From contig JACFNM010000038.1 in NCBI GenBank assembly GCA_019454915.1, positions 1 through 18,421 of the forward strand: 18,421 bases of DNA, read 5' to 3'. The position numbers and the translations under genes were made by a program. The notes below the pieces were generated by a model, which was not told where the DNA came from, did not search any database, and saw only the letters and a list, made by a program, of their open reading frames with translations. This document shows positions 1-7,065 of the stretch, piece after piece (position 1 is the first letter of the stretch; each line of letters begins with the position of its first letter). The stretch comes from Chitinophagaceae bacterium. GTDB taxonomy: Bacteria > Bacteroidota > Bacteroidia > Chitinophagales > Chitinophagaceae.

Positions 1-364
1 TTGTCTCAGTAGAACAGTGCGCGCACGCAATAGGAATAACAGTATTCTGTTAGCCTGGAACTCCAAACCATAGCATTCGTGAAGGCAGTTGCAAACGTTA
101 AGCCGCTAAATTCCTCTAGATACTGTGTTGCAATAAGATTACCGCGATTGATTGATAATGGCCTGCATTTATACTATTAAGTCGCTTGTTTGTTCACCCC
201 ACTTGTGCCGTAGTTGTTTTAATTTTGTTACGGTAACCAACGGGGCGTTTGCAAGCAACACGAATTCTTAGGATGGGAAGCCCGCCGTGATTGGTAAGTG
301 ATAGTTGCTTTTGTGTTCGAAATTAAAATTTTGTATGTTTACGGTATTATAGATATATACGGGA
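1..364. other. Non-coding stretch upstream of the DUF1828 cassette
   Basis: No convincing gene is visible here on either strand. It contains a perfect 10-base palindrome at 17-26 (GTGCGCGCAC) and an 11-base palindrome at 227-237 (GTTAC-G-GTAAC). The second lies about 130 bases before the first gene and could be an operator, but nothing ties it to a regulator. An imperfect -7-like run (AAATTTTG) is found around 328-335. No tRNA cloverleaf, tmRNA or terminator was recognised. Confidence 0.4.
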
Positions 365-841
365 ATGTACTCAGATCAGTTAATACAAGATTTGATTGTT
401 TGTCCAAAGACTATAATTGAGGCACCGAGAGATTCTGGAATCAGTAGAGGCAGTTTTAAAACGATTTTTGGTATGGTATCAGTTGATGGTGAATATAATT
501 TTACAGGGTTTATTTCGAGAAACAAAGCATTCCAGGAGAATTTTTCAGTTGGTCTTGTTTATGACCCTAAGGAGGAGAAAGGAAAAATTTGCCTATTTCG
601 GTGTAACGGTTTGCATGGGGAAACGATAGGAGTGCCGCACCACTCGTTTTTCCATATACACACCGTTAGGGCAGATGATATTAATAATGGTATTAAAATT
701 GAAAAACATATTCAGGAGACAAAAGAATATTCGACCATAGAAGATGCAATACAGTTTTATATTAGGCACATAAATATTTTGCCGGCCGACAGAAAGAAGC
801 ATTTCCCTCCTCCATCTGGTCAGTTAGAGCTTGAGTTTTAA
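365..841 (+). CDS. Hypothetical protein paired with a DUF1828 protein
   Basis: A 158-residue soluble protein with no signal peptide and no membrane segment. I do not recognise it firmly. The centre holds a beta-rich stretch with conserved-looking residues around the cysteine of 'LFRCNG', followed by an H-x-H motif (FFHIH). This arrangement loosely resembles the DUF6978 type of small protein, which is a weak memory-based comparison. The C-terminus is proline-rich and then acidic. The stop lies only nine bases before the next gene, which has a DUF1828/DUF1829 architecture, so the two are very probably co-transcribed and work together. The ATG at 365 has no strong ribosome-binding site. The DNA is visibly more AT-rich than the housekeeping genes to the right, which suggests an acquired cassette. 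A toxin-antitoxin or phage-defence role is possible but unproven. Confidence 0.7.
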   Translation: MYSDQLIQDLIVCPKTIIEAPRDSGISRGSFKTIFGMVSVDGEYNFTGFISRNKAFQENFSVGLVYDPKEEKGKICLFRCNGLHGETIGVPHHSFFHIHTVRADDINNGIKIEKHIQETKEYSTIEDAIQFYIRHINILPADRKKHFPPPSGQLELEF

Positions 842-850
842 TACTGAGGA

Positions 851-1606
851 ATGAATGATATACTCACATATATAAAATCTGATTTCAACGGAAGGATTTC
901 TATTAAGGAAAAGCGGCCGGGGGTTTATCAATTGCTACTTCCTATTTATCATGAAGATGGTGACATGGTAGATCTCTTTATTACGCAAAAAGATGAAAAT
1001 AAATACACTTTATGCGATTTTGGGTTGACTTTGCAGCGCTTGTCATACACTTACGACATTGATACAGAAAACAAAGAATCAATCCTACAGAAGATACTTG
1101 CAGAAAACGGCTTGTTAGAGGACGATGGTAACATTTATTTAGATACGAGTACTGATACGATATATACCAATATCATGCACATAACTCAGGCTTTCGCGAA
1201 AATTGGCAGTATGCGGTACTTTAAAAGAGAATCTATTGAAAATTTATTTTATGAATTGCTTGATGAATTTATCGTAAAAGAATTACAAGAGTTTAAGCCA
1301 CAAAAAAAAGTGTTGCCGATACCGAACAGAGATGATCTTGAAGCTGATTATTCATTTTCACCAAACGGACGCCCAATTTATTTGTTTGGAGTAAAAGATG
1401 TTGCAAAAGCGAGATTGGCGACAATAAGCTGCCTTGAGTATCGGATGGAAAAGCTAAATTTCAGAGGTTGGGTTGTCAATGAAGATTTTGAAAAATTACC
1501 CAAGAAAGATAGGTCAAGACTCACAAATACAATCGATAAGCAGTTTACTTCTCTTGATGAATTTAAGGCTAGTGCAGCTGCATTCCTGGAACGGGAAAGG
1601 AAATAG
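851..1606 (+). CDS. DUF1828/DUF1829 domain protein
   Basis: A 251-residue cytoplasmic protein. Residues about 20-110 fit DUF1828: a strand pattern ending in 'DLFITQKDENKYTLCDFG', where the family usually has an L-T-D-x-G turn, followed by a helix and 'ILAENGLLEDDGNIYL'. Residues about 150-245 fit DUF1829, with a conserved-looking 'ARLATISCLEYR' helix. Both are families of unknown biochemical function, found scattered on mobile elements and in accessory regions. The gene starts nine bases after the upstream stop, with GAGGA directly before the ATG. A second in-frame ATG does not follow closely enough to compete. Low GC and the possible IS-end relic downstream support horizontal acquisition. 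A nuclease-like or defence function is conjecture, and no catalytic motif could be assigned by eye. Confidence 0.8.
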   Translation: MNDILTYIKSDFNGRISIKEKRPGVYQLLLPIYHEDGDMVDLFITQKDENKYTLCDFGLTLQRLSYTYDIDTENKESILQKILAENGLLEDDGNIYLDTSTDTIYTNIMHITQAFAKIGSMRYFKRESIENLFYELLDEFIVKELQEFKPQKKVLPIPNRDDLEADYSFSPNGRPIYLFGVKDVAKARLATISCLEYRMEKLNFRGWVVNEDFEKLPKKDRSRLTNTIDKQFTSLDEFKASAAAFLERERK

Positions 1607-1736
1607 CATCGTTCTTAAAGGATTATCTGAATTAGCCTAAATCTTTTGTATTGTAGGACAATGCTCAGTTTCATGAGCTTGTAAAGAAATAGAGTTGTAT
1701 GCCTGTGGGAAAATCGTTACGAATTAATTCATCTTA

Positions 1737-1770
1737 GAAGTGTTACCGCCCCGATTCGAAGTGTCACCCC
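1737..1770. repeat. Short direct repeat, possible IS21-type end relic
   Basis: Two imperfect copies with a 21-base period: GAAGTGTTACCGCCCC at 1737-1752 and GAAGTGTCACCCC at 1758-1770. Insertion sequences of the IS21 type carry multiple short transposase-binding repeats at their ends, often with a GGGTGACACT-like core, which is what the minus strand reads here. No transposase gene or second end is present, so at most this is a remnant. It lies in the 252-base gene-free gap between the DUF1828 gene and radC. Confidence 0.3.
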
Positions 1771-1858
1771 AGTTGAGCAGTATCGAATATTCTGCGAAAT
1801 AGAGCCAATACTTTAGCCGGAAAAATTGATCTGCAAAATCAAATTTCTGCGGGTCTTC

Positions 1859-2554
1859 CTACAGCAATCCCTCATCTGCAAAACTGAAAAAGCCCATTTC
1901 GCTAACGATGATATGGTCCATCACGCGGATGTCAAAAAACCGGGCGGCTTCTTTGATCCTTTGGGTAAGCATTTCGTCTGCATGGCTGGGCTTAAGGCTG
2001 CCGGAGGGATGGTTATGACAGAGAATAAGGCTTACGGCATTTTCTTCCAATGCCCTCTTTAAAATGATCCGGGGATCAGCAACGGTGCCGGTAATGCCTC
2101 CGGTACTGATGATTTCGGTATGGTTAATCTTACTCGCCTGGTTAAGATAAAGAACGACAAATACTTCCCTGTTCTGGTCTTTTAGAATTGCCTGGAGGTA
2201 TCTCGCTACGCTATTGCTATCAGTGACCACGGGCTTTTCCAAAGCCTCACTGGCTTGTCTTCTTCTGCCCAGTTCGAGTGCTGCAGCAATGGTGATGGCT
2301 TTAGCCTCTCCAATTCCTTTGATCTTCATCAAATCTTTTAGGGAAAGCCTGCCCAAACGGTTGAGATTGTTGTTGCCTAATTGAAGGATTTCTTTGGCTA
2401 ATTGAACCGCGGATTTCTGTCGCGTACCGTGGTGTAACAGTATGGCAATCAATTCGGAATTGCTTAGGTTTTCGGATCCCCTGTTTCTAAGTTTCTCCCG
2501 GGGACGGTCGTCTTCCGACCAGAATTTGATAGATGTCTTTTCCGGAGGCAACAT
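1859..2554 (-). CDS. radC: RadC family JAB/MPN protein
   Basis: A RadC-family protein of 231 residues. A helix-hairpin-helix-like region ('LMKIKGIGEAKAITI', about 75-90) precedes a JAB/MPN metalloprotease-like domain. The zinc motif is complete: H180-x-H182, seven residues, S190, two residues, D193, with E147 as candidate general acid/base. The family was once called a DNA repair protein, but its cellular activity remains uncertain and the repair assignment has been questioned. I chose the ATG at 2554, giving 'MLPPEKTSIKFW' followed by the hallmark 'DRPREKL'. A longer reading from 2671 adds 39 basic residues that do not look like the family and would overlap the divergent promoter region. The gene lies between the accessory patch and the housekeeping block, transcribed leftward. 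Confidence 0.93.
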   Translation of the reverse strand: MLPPEKTSIKFWSEDDRPREKLRNRGSENLSNSELIAILLHHGTRQKSAVQLAKEILQLGNNNLNRLGRLSLKDLMKIKGIGEAKAITIAAALELGRRRQASEALEKPVVTDSNSVARYLQAILKDQNREVFVVLYLNQASKINHTEIISTGGITGTVADPRIILKRALEENAVSLILCHNHPSGSLKPSHADEMLTQRIKEAARFFDIRVMDHIIVSEMGFFSFADEGLL

Positions 2555-2629
2555 AATTTTCGTGCTTTTCAAACGTTTTAAAAACTGTAATATATTATTT
2601 TTTTTAAGAATTCTCAAAATCCGATCCTT

Positions 2630-2839
2630 ATGAAAATGTCTCATCGTCAGTTTTTGTTTGGCTCTCTTCAACCCCTGTTGTTTTTAATCGGAATGTATTT
2701 TGTGGTATTGGTATTCTCGGTATTTATTTGTTCGACTATTTACAAATCCATTAACGGGAACGGGAAGAGTGTTACCAAAGAAGCGAAGGCTGTCTCGGTG
2801 GCGTCCACGGGTTCTTCGGTAACCCATTCGATCAACTGA
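2630..2839 (+). CDS. Possible small single-pass membrane protein
   Basis: A 69-residue reading frame, divergent from radC, starting at an ATG at 2630 (or 2636). Residues about 14-38 form one long hydrophobic segment ('LLFLIGMYFVVLVFSVFI'). The short tail after it is rich in Lys, Ser, Thr and Val and ends in 'VTHSIN'. It does not overlap another gene, and the predicted membrane helix is well formed, which favours a real gene. I do not recognise a family. The start lies 75 bases from the radC start, so the two would share a divergent promoter region. Function unknown. It could still be a chance frame, because no ribosome-binding site or clear promoter was found. Confidence 0.42.
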   Translation: MKMSHRQFLFGSLQPLLFLIGMYFVVLVFSVFICSTIYKSINGNGKSVTKEAKAVSVASTGSSVTHSIN

Positions 2840-3014
2840 GTTAAGCTGCTTTTCGGAGAATTCAGATACTTCCCGGTTTATTACCCGCGGCTGTAGCTGA
2901 AAAAAGACATAATATAGAGGCGCAAATAGCCGTCCCGTATTGACTTTTTATTCAGCATCATTCGCCTGTTATCCACTTTTTCGGGATATCTCCTTTTTAG
3001 TTAGCGCCTTTTTT

Positions 3015-3022
3015 TATCTTCG
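3015..3022 (+). promoter_or_regulatory. Candidate -7 promoter box for prs operon
   Basis: TATCTTCG matches the common Bacteroidota -7 variant of TAnnTTTG and sits 18 bases before the prs ATG, implying a very short leader. No clean TTG was seen at the -33 position, only a T-rich run around 2993-2998. Confidence 0.4.
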
Positions 3023-3040
3023 CCGCATATCTTCTTGTTT

Positions 3041-3991
3041 ATGCAACCGCAGGCAAAACTATTTTCCGGCACGGCTTCCCGTTATCTCGCAGAAAAAATC
3101 GCCCAGCAATTCGGGCACTCTTTAGGCAACGTAAATATCCAACGTTTTAGTGATGGGGAGATCCAGCCCACTTTTATGGAGAGTATCAGGGGCGACTATG
3201 TATTTTTGGTTCAGAGTACTTTTTCACCGTCAGACAATATCATGGAGTTGTTGCTGATGGTGGACGCGGCGAGAAGGGCTTCAGCCGATAAAATCATCAC
3301 GGTAATCCCCTATTACGGATATGCGCGTCAGGACAGAAAGGACAAGCCAAGGGTTGCCATTGGCAGTAAACTGGTGGCCAACCTGTTAACGGCTGCGGGA
3401 GCCGACCGGGTGATTACCATGGATCTGCATGCACCTCAGATTCAGGGTTATTTTGATATTCCGGTTGACCATCTCGACAGTTCGGCTATTTTCATTCCCT
3501 ATATACAACAACTTAATTTGGAAAACCTTACCTTTGCCGCCCCCGATGTGGGCAGCGCCAACCGGATACGGGAAATTGCCAGTTATTTCAACGCAGAAAT
3601 GGTGATTTGTGACAAACACAGGAAGCGGGCAAATGAAATAGCCAGCATGGTGGTGATTGGCGATGTAGAGGGCAGGAATGTGGTATTGATTGACGATATT
3701 GTGGATACCGGAGGCACTTTGGTGAAAGCGGCGGGTTTGCTGATGGATAACGGTGCTACCAGTGTGCGGGCCTTGTGTACTCATCCTGTTTTAAGCAGCA
3801 ACGCTTATTTGACGATAAAGAACAGCGTGTTGGACGAGTTGGTGGTATGCGATACGATTCCGCTGAGAGAAAATGTAGAGAAAATTAAAGTGCTGAGTGT
3901 AGCGGGATTATTTGCCACGGCTATTAAAAATGCTTATGAAAACCAGAGTATTACAAGTTTGTTTATACACAGTCAATTAAGAAATAAATAA
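3041..3991 (+). CDS. prs: Ribose-phosphate pyrophosphokinase (PRPP synthetase)
   Basis: Transfers pyrophosphate from ATP to ribose 5-phosphate, making PRPP for purine, pyrimidine, NAD, His and Trp synthesis in the cytoplasm. The 316-residue length is normal for class I enzymes. Visible hallmarks are FSDGE near the N-terminus, the ATP-loop motif RQDRK, 'TMDLHAPQIQGYFDIPVDHL' in the middle, and the ribose-phosphate binding loop VVLIDDIVDTGGT at residues 214-226. The ATG at 3041 gives 'MQPQAKLFSG', which fits the family; a TTG six bases upstream is in frame but unlikely. It is followed after 22 bases by rplY, and the prs-rplY-pth order is conserved across many bacteria. Nothing unusual was seen in the protein. 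Confidence 0.97.
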   Translation: MQPQAKLFSGTASRYLAEKIAQQFGHSLGNVNIQRFSDGEIQPTFMESIRGDYVFLVQSTFSPSDNIMELLLMVDAARRASADKIITVIPYYGYARQDRKDKPRVAIGSKLVANLLTAAGADRVITMDLHAPQIQGYFDIPVDHLDSSAIFIPYIQQLNLENLTFAAPDVGSANRIREIASYFNAEMVICDKHRKRANEIASMVVIGDVEGRNVVLIDDIVDTGGTLVKAAGLLMDNGATSVRALCTHPVLSSNAYLTIKNSVLDELVVCDTIPLRENVEKIKVLSVAGLFATAIKNAYENQSITSLFIHSQLRNK

Positions 3992-4013
3992 TAAATTCTA
4001 AACACAAAAACAC

Positions 4014-4646
4014 ATGAAGACAATTACAATCGAAGGACAACTGAGGACCGGAACCGGAAAGAAAGCCACCCGGCAACTCCGCTCTCAGGGTCTCGTGCCT
4101 GGTGTAATTTACGGTGGCGAAAAGGAAGTAAATTTCCAGGTACCGGCGATGAGCATCCGGCCGTTAGTTTACACCCCGGATTTCCAGTTGGCAGAGATTT
4201 CAGTAGATGGAAGCAAGTACCGTTGCATTCTGAAAGACGTTCAGTTTGATAAAGTGAGCGACAAACTGAATCACGTTGATTTCTTGCAATTGATTGATAA
4301 TAAAAAGGTTATAGCCGATATTCCCTTGAAGTATACCGGCACTGCTGCCGGTGTTAAGGCGGGTGGCAAACTGGTGACCAAGATGAAAGCGCTAAAGGTG
4401 AAGACCTATCCACAGTATTTAAAAGAAAATATAGAGGTGGATTTAAGCAATTTGGAAATTAACGGAAACCTGAGAGTAGAAGATGTGAAAGAAGAGAACT
4501 TTGAGATTTTAAATTCGCCCAGGATTCCTATAGCTTCAGTTGTAATGACCCGTCAGTTGAAACAGCAGGAAGATGCCGGAGCTGCTGCTGCCGCTGGTTC
4601 AGCCGCTGCTCCTGCCGGCGCCAAAGCACCTGCCGCCAAGAAATAG
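4014..4646 (+). CDS. rplY: 50S ribosomal protein L25/general stress protein Ctc
   Basis: Binds 5S rRNA in the large ribosomal subunit. At 210 residues it is the long Ctc/TL5 form. Residues about 1-90 are the L25 domain ('GTGKKATRQLRSQGLVPGVIYG' region near the N-terminus, then the 'HVDFLQL' strand at the end). Residues about 95-180 form the beta-rich TL5 C-terminal domain, with 'IPLKYTGTAAGVKAGG' at its start. The last 25 or so residues are a low-complexity Ala/Gly/Pro/Lys tail, common in Bacteroidota homologues. It lies 22 bases downstream of prs and is probably co-transcribed with it. A strong intrinsic terminator follows immediately. Confidence 0.95.
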   Translation: MKTITIEGQLRTGTGKKATRQLRSQGLVPGVIYGGEKEVNFQVPAMSIRPLVYTPDFQLAEISVDGSKYRCILKDVQFDKVSDKLNHVDFLQLIDNKKVIADIPLKYTGTAAGVKAGGKLVTKMKALKVKTYPQYLKENIEVDLSNLEINGNLRVEDVKEENFEILNSPRIPIASVVMTRQLKQQEDAGAAAAAGSAAAPAGAKAPAAKK

Positions 4647-4666
4647 AAACGATTATTATTTTATAT

Positions 4667-4695
4667 ACCCAATCCCTGCAAGGATTGGGTTTTTT
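4667..4695 (+). terminator. Rho-independent terminator after rplY
   Basis: A perfect 8-base stem (CCCAATCC at 4668-4675, GGATTGGG at 4682-4689) with the six-base loop CTGCAA is followed by six T residues at 4690-4695; the stem can be extended by an A-T pair. It sits 21 bases after rplY and ends only 16 bases before the pth ATG. Confidence 0.88.
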
Positions 4696-4711
4696 CATCC
4701 CAGGGCATATT

Positions 4712-5299
4712 ATGTCAAAGTATTTAATTGTTGGATTGGGTAATCCCGGTGAAGAATACCGCAACTCCCGTCATAATATTGGCTTTGATGTGGTTGATGC
4801 GTTCGTATGGAAGCACCAGGGGGCCTTCAGAGTAGACCGCCTGGCAGAGGTAGCTGAAATCAGATGGAAAGGCCGAACGTTTATATGTATAAAACCATCC
4901 ACCTATATGAACCAGAGTGGCAAGGCTTTCCGCTATTGGCAGGAAAAGGAGAAAATTGTACTTGCCAATACGTTAACCATCGTGGATGACCTGGCTCTTC
5001 CGTTAAGTAAATTGAGGCTCCGAATGAGCGGAAGCCATGGTGGTCATAACGGGCTTTTCGATATTCAGACGGTGTTGGGAACGGATAAATATCCCCGGTT
5101 GAGATTTGGAATCGGGCATCATTTTCCAACGGGGATGCAGGTAGATTTTGTTTTGGGCAAGTGGTTCCCTGAAGAAAGACCTATTGTAGCCGAAAAAATC
5201 GAAAAATCTGTAGAAGTAATTGAAGATGTGGCTTTTATAGGAATAGAAAGAACCATGAATTTAATAAATAGCATGGAATTTGGTAACAAAAAAGTCTAG
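4712..5299 (+). CDS. pth: Peptidyl-tRNA hydrolase
   Basis: Cleaves the ester bond of peptidyl-tRNAs that drop off stalled ribosomes, recycling tRNA. At 195 residues it has normal length. Key residues are in place: N11 in GLGNPG, catalytic H21 in 'RHNIGF', the conserved Asn in 'STYMNQSG', the acidic residue D92 in 'IVDDLALPL' and 'GSHGGHNGL' further on. I chose ATG 4712 ('MSKYLIVGLGNPG'). A TTG reading from 4685 would start inside the terminator hairpin and is wrong. Because of that terminator, pth must depend on read-through or on a promoter overlapping the hairpin region. Confidence 0.96.
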   Translation: MSKYLIVGLGNPGEEYRNSRHNIGFDVVDAFVWKHQGAFRVDRLAEVAEIRWKGRTFICIKPSTYMNQSGKAFRYWQEKEKIVLANTLTIVDDLALPLSKLRLRMSGSHGGHNGLFDIQTVLGTDKYPRLRFGIGHHFPTGMQVDFVLGKWFPEERPIVAEKIEKSVEVIEDVAFIGIERTMNLINSMEFGNKKV

Positions 5300-5347
5300 T
5301 TCGGGATGATATTGGTTAAAAAGTAGGGTCGGGAATAAAAGTTTCAA

Positions 5348-5379
5348 TTTGTTTGCCTTAAATTAGCGGGACACTTTTG
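5348..5379 (+). promoter_or_regulatory. Candidate Bacteroidota-type promoter for FAH gene
   Basis: TTTG at 5348-5351 and CACTTTTG at 5372-5379 are separated by 20 bases, the usual spacing of the -33 TTTG and -7 TAnnTTTG elements. The downstream GCACC resembles a common start-site context. The first base of the -7 box deviates from consensus. Confidence 0.45.
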
Positions 5380-5489
5380 CACCTTTCCCTTTAATCCATC
5401 TTCCTATAACTAAACCGGAAATCTACTTAAAAGCACGTTGTTCATATCGTTTAGTGTTTTTGGTAAACCTTATTGAACCTTATAGTTGT

Positions 5490-6101
5490 ATGAAGATATT
5501 TTGTATAGGCCGTAACTATGCTGAACATGCCCACGAATTAGGAAATGAAGTACCCCATGAACCTGTGGTTTTTATGAAGCCTAAAAGTGCCTTGCTTCAG
5601 TCCCATGCACCGTTTTATTATCCGGAATTTACGAATGAGTTACATGCAGAAGCCGAATTGGTGCTGAGAGTATGTAAGAATGGCAAGTATGTACAGGAAA
5701 AACACGCTTCAAAATATTATAATGGCGTGTCAGTGGGCATAGACTTCACCGCGCGTGATATTCAGGATGAATTGAAAAAGAAGGGTTTACCCTGGGAAAA
5801 AGCAAAGGCCTGGGATAATTCCGCGATTATTGGAGAATGGATTGATATTACGCCGGAAATGAGAAGAGATGACATTAATTTTTCTCTTTACAAGAATAAA
5901 GAGTTAGTCCAAAAAGGTAATTCGGGTGATCTGCTATTTAGTTTTGACCAGTTGATTGCCCATATCTCCATCTATTTTTCACTGAATATAGGGGATTATA
6001 TTTTTACCGGCACTCCTGCCGGTGTGAGTGAATGCGTAGTGGGCGATGAATTAGAAGGCTTTATAGGGAAAGAGCGGCTTTTTGAACTCACGATTAAGTA
6101 A
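5490..6101 (+). CDS. Fumarylacetoacetate hydrolase family protein
   Basis: A 203-residue protein of the short FAH fold, in the group that includes acylpyruvate hydrolases and FAHD1-type oxaloacetate decarboxylases. These use a divalent metal to cleave beta-diketo or oxo acids in the cytoplasm. It begins 'MKIFCIGRNYAEHA', a family hallmark. The metal-binding acidic residues lie in 'HAEAEL', with a further Asp in 'GIDFTARDIQ'. The substrate pocket region has 'KAWDNSAIIGEW' and the C-terminal part has 'FTGTPAGV', all typical. The ATG at 5490 was preferred over a longer reading from 5454, whose extra residues do not fit. It has its own candidate promoter and terminator, so it is probably a single-gene unit. 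The exact substrate cannot be told. Confidence 0.9.
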   Translation: MKIFCIGRNYAEHAHELGNEVPHEPVVFMKPKSALLQSHAPFYYPEFTNELHAEAELVLRVCKNGKYVQEKHASKYYNGVSVGIDFTARDIQDELKKKGLPWEKAKAWDNSAIIGEWIDITPEMRRDDINFSLYKNKELVQKGNSGDLLFSFDQLIAHISIYFSLNIGDYIFTGTPAGVSECVVGDELEGFIGKERLFELTIK

Positions 6102-6106
6102 TCAAT

Positions 6107-6126
6107 CAGGGTCGAATCCTGTTTTT
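6107..6126 (+). terminator. Weak intrinsic terminator after FAH gene
   Basis: A 5-base stem (CAGGG at 6107-6111, TCCTG at 6117-6121, one G-T pair) with loop TCGAA and five T residues at 6122-6126, starting six bases after the stop codon. Confidence 0.5.
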
Positions 6127-6348
6127 GTTAAATTAGTTTTGTGTGCATACTGATCTGATCGTCGTTTGATGATCAGCGGTATGTTTATGATGCGGCTTGA
6201 ATAAAAAGCTGTTATGTTTCAACTATTTGCATATTTGTTTCCTAATTTTAGATCGGATTTTATTAAAGTCTCAACATAGGTTGCTATCTGACGGAATGGA
6301 GTACGGGTTAATTTATTGATTCGACTTAGCCGGCATGTACGAATGACT

Positions 6349-6356
6349 TATATTTG
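6349..6356 (+). promoter_or_regulatory. Candidate -7 box upstream of sigma operon
   Basis: TATATTTG matches TAnnTTTG exactly and lies about 130 bases before the sigma-factor ATG. A -33 TTG at the usual 19-21-base spacing is absent, so strength or dependence on another factor is uncertain. Confidence 0.35.
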
Positions 6357-6474
6357 AGATATTGTTTGTAAGTCAACTTTTTATAGCTACTGTGAAAATC
6401 AAGCAGCGTTCTTATTTATACTTATCCTTCGGAGACCCGCTCTTTACCCTTGAAGCAATTGTTTTGTTAACATT

Positions 6475-6480
6475 AGGAGG
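6475..6480 (+). promoter_or_regulatory. Full Shine-Dalgarno site of the sigma gene
   Basis: A complete AGGAGG lies six bases before the ATG at 6487. This supports that start over other frames and stands out here, because most genes in the window have no such site, as is usual in Bacteroidota. Confidence 0.75.
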
Positions 6481-6486
6481 AAAGCT

Positions 6487-7062
6487 ATGTCACATCCCGA
6501 TCAAAAATATATTAATGCATTACTGGAAAATGACCCCGTATTGCTGGACGAACTTTACCGAAAATATTCCGGAAAGATCAAATGGATGATTATGCAAAAT
6601 AATGGAACTGAAACGGATGCGGCAGATATTTTCCAGGAAGCGCTGCTGACTATTTATAACAAGGCCCGCCAGGAAGCTTTTACCCTAACCTGTCCAATGG
6701 AAGCTTTTTTGTATCTTATTTGTAAGAACAAGTGGCTCAATGTGTTAAGTAAAAGAAGGACGCAGAAGGTAACAATTAGCGATGCGGAAGGATTTAATCA
6801 TATTGGAGAGGATAGCTTTAAACAGGCGGAAGATTGTGTTTTGGAGCAGGAGCGGCTAATACTCCTCCGTGAAAAACTTTCAAAGATGGGCGATAGCTGT
6901 CAGAAGATACTGAATTTAAGCTGGAGTGGTATAGGGATGGAGGAAGTGGCTAAAAGATTAAATGTAAGTTATGCTTACGCAAGAAAGAAAAAATCTGAAT
7001 GTCTGGCTAAGTTAGTTGAAATGGTAAAGCAATCTCCTAAGTACAAAACCTTGAAATGGTAA
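6487..7062 (+). CDS. ECF-type RNA polymerase sigma factor
   Basis: A 191-residue sigma-70 family factor with only regions 2 and 4, the ECF layout. Region 2 spans about residues 15-90: 'LLDELYRKYSGKIKWM', then 'DAADIFQEALLTIY' (the 2.2-like helix that contacts core polymerase) and 'FLYLICKNKWLNVLSKR' (promoter melting and -10 recognition). Region 4 spans about 130-185 as a helix-turn-helix, 'MEEVAKRLNVSYAYARKKKSEC'. The gene is preceded by a full AGGAGG, and its stop is followed three bases later by the start of a membrane protein with an anti-sigma-like N-terminus. By context it is expected to be held inactive by that partner and to activate this cluster and perhaps other envelope genes. Its own target promoter was not identified. 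Confidence 0.92.
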   Translation: MSHPDQKYINALLENDPVLLDELYRKYSGKIKWMIMQNNGTETDAADIFQEALLTIYNKARQEAFTLTCPMEAFLYLICKNKWLNVLSKRRTQKVTISDAEGFNHIGEDSFKQAEDCVLEQERLILLREKLSKMGDSCQKILNLSWSGIGMEEVAKRLNVSYAYARKKKSECLAKLVEMVKQSPKYKTLKW

Positions 7063-7065
7063 CAC

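Larger units (their letters stand above)
6127..6486. other. Long leader/intergenic region before sigma gene
   Basis: About 360 bases without a convincing gene. It holds an imperfect inverted repeat at 6146-6183 (CATAC-TGATC opposite GATCA-GCG-GTATG), a perfect -7-type box TATATTTG at 6349-6356 with no TTG at the usual distance upstream, and an AGGAGG ribosome-binding site at its right end. It probably contains the promoter of the sigma-protease cluster, with a leader of about 120 bases. Confidence 0.5.

Noticed and set aside
1..260. Inverted 9-base pair TTGCAAACG (89-97) and CGTTTGCAA (246-254), plus a GTTAAGC string recalling integron attC sites
   Set aside because: A 9-base inverted match in a stretch this size is not rare by chance, and the rest of an attC structure and any cassette series are missing.
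2555..2671. Longer radC start adding 39 residues
   Set aside because: The extension is basic, unlike the family, and occupies the divergent promoter region; the family's N-terminal pattern starts near the ATG at 2554.
4685..4711. Upstream extension of pth from a TTG
   Set aside because: It would begin inside the terminator hairpin, and the added residues do not belong to the Pth family; the ATG at 4712 gives the classic N-terminus.
5454..5489. Longer start of the FAH-family gene
   Set aside because: The added residues precede the hallmark 'MKIFCIGRNY' start and do not fit the family.
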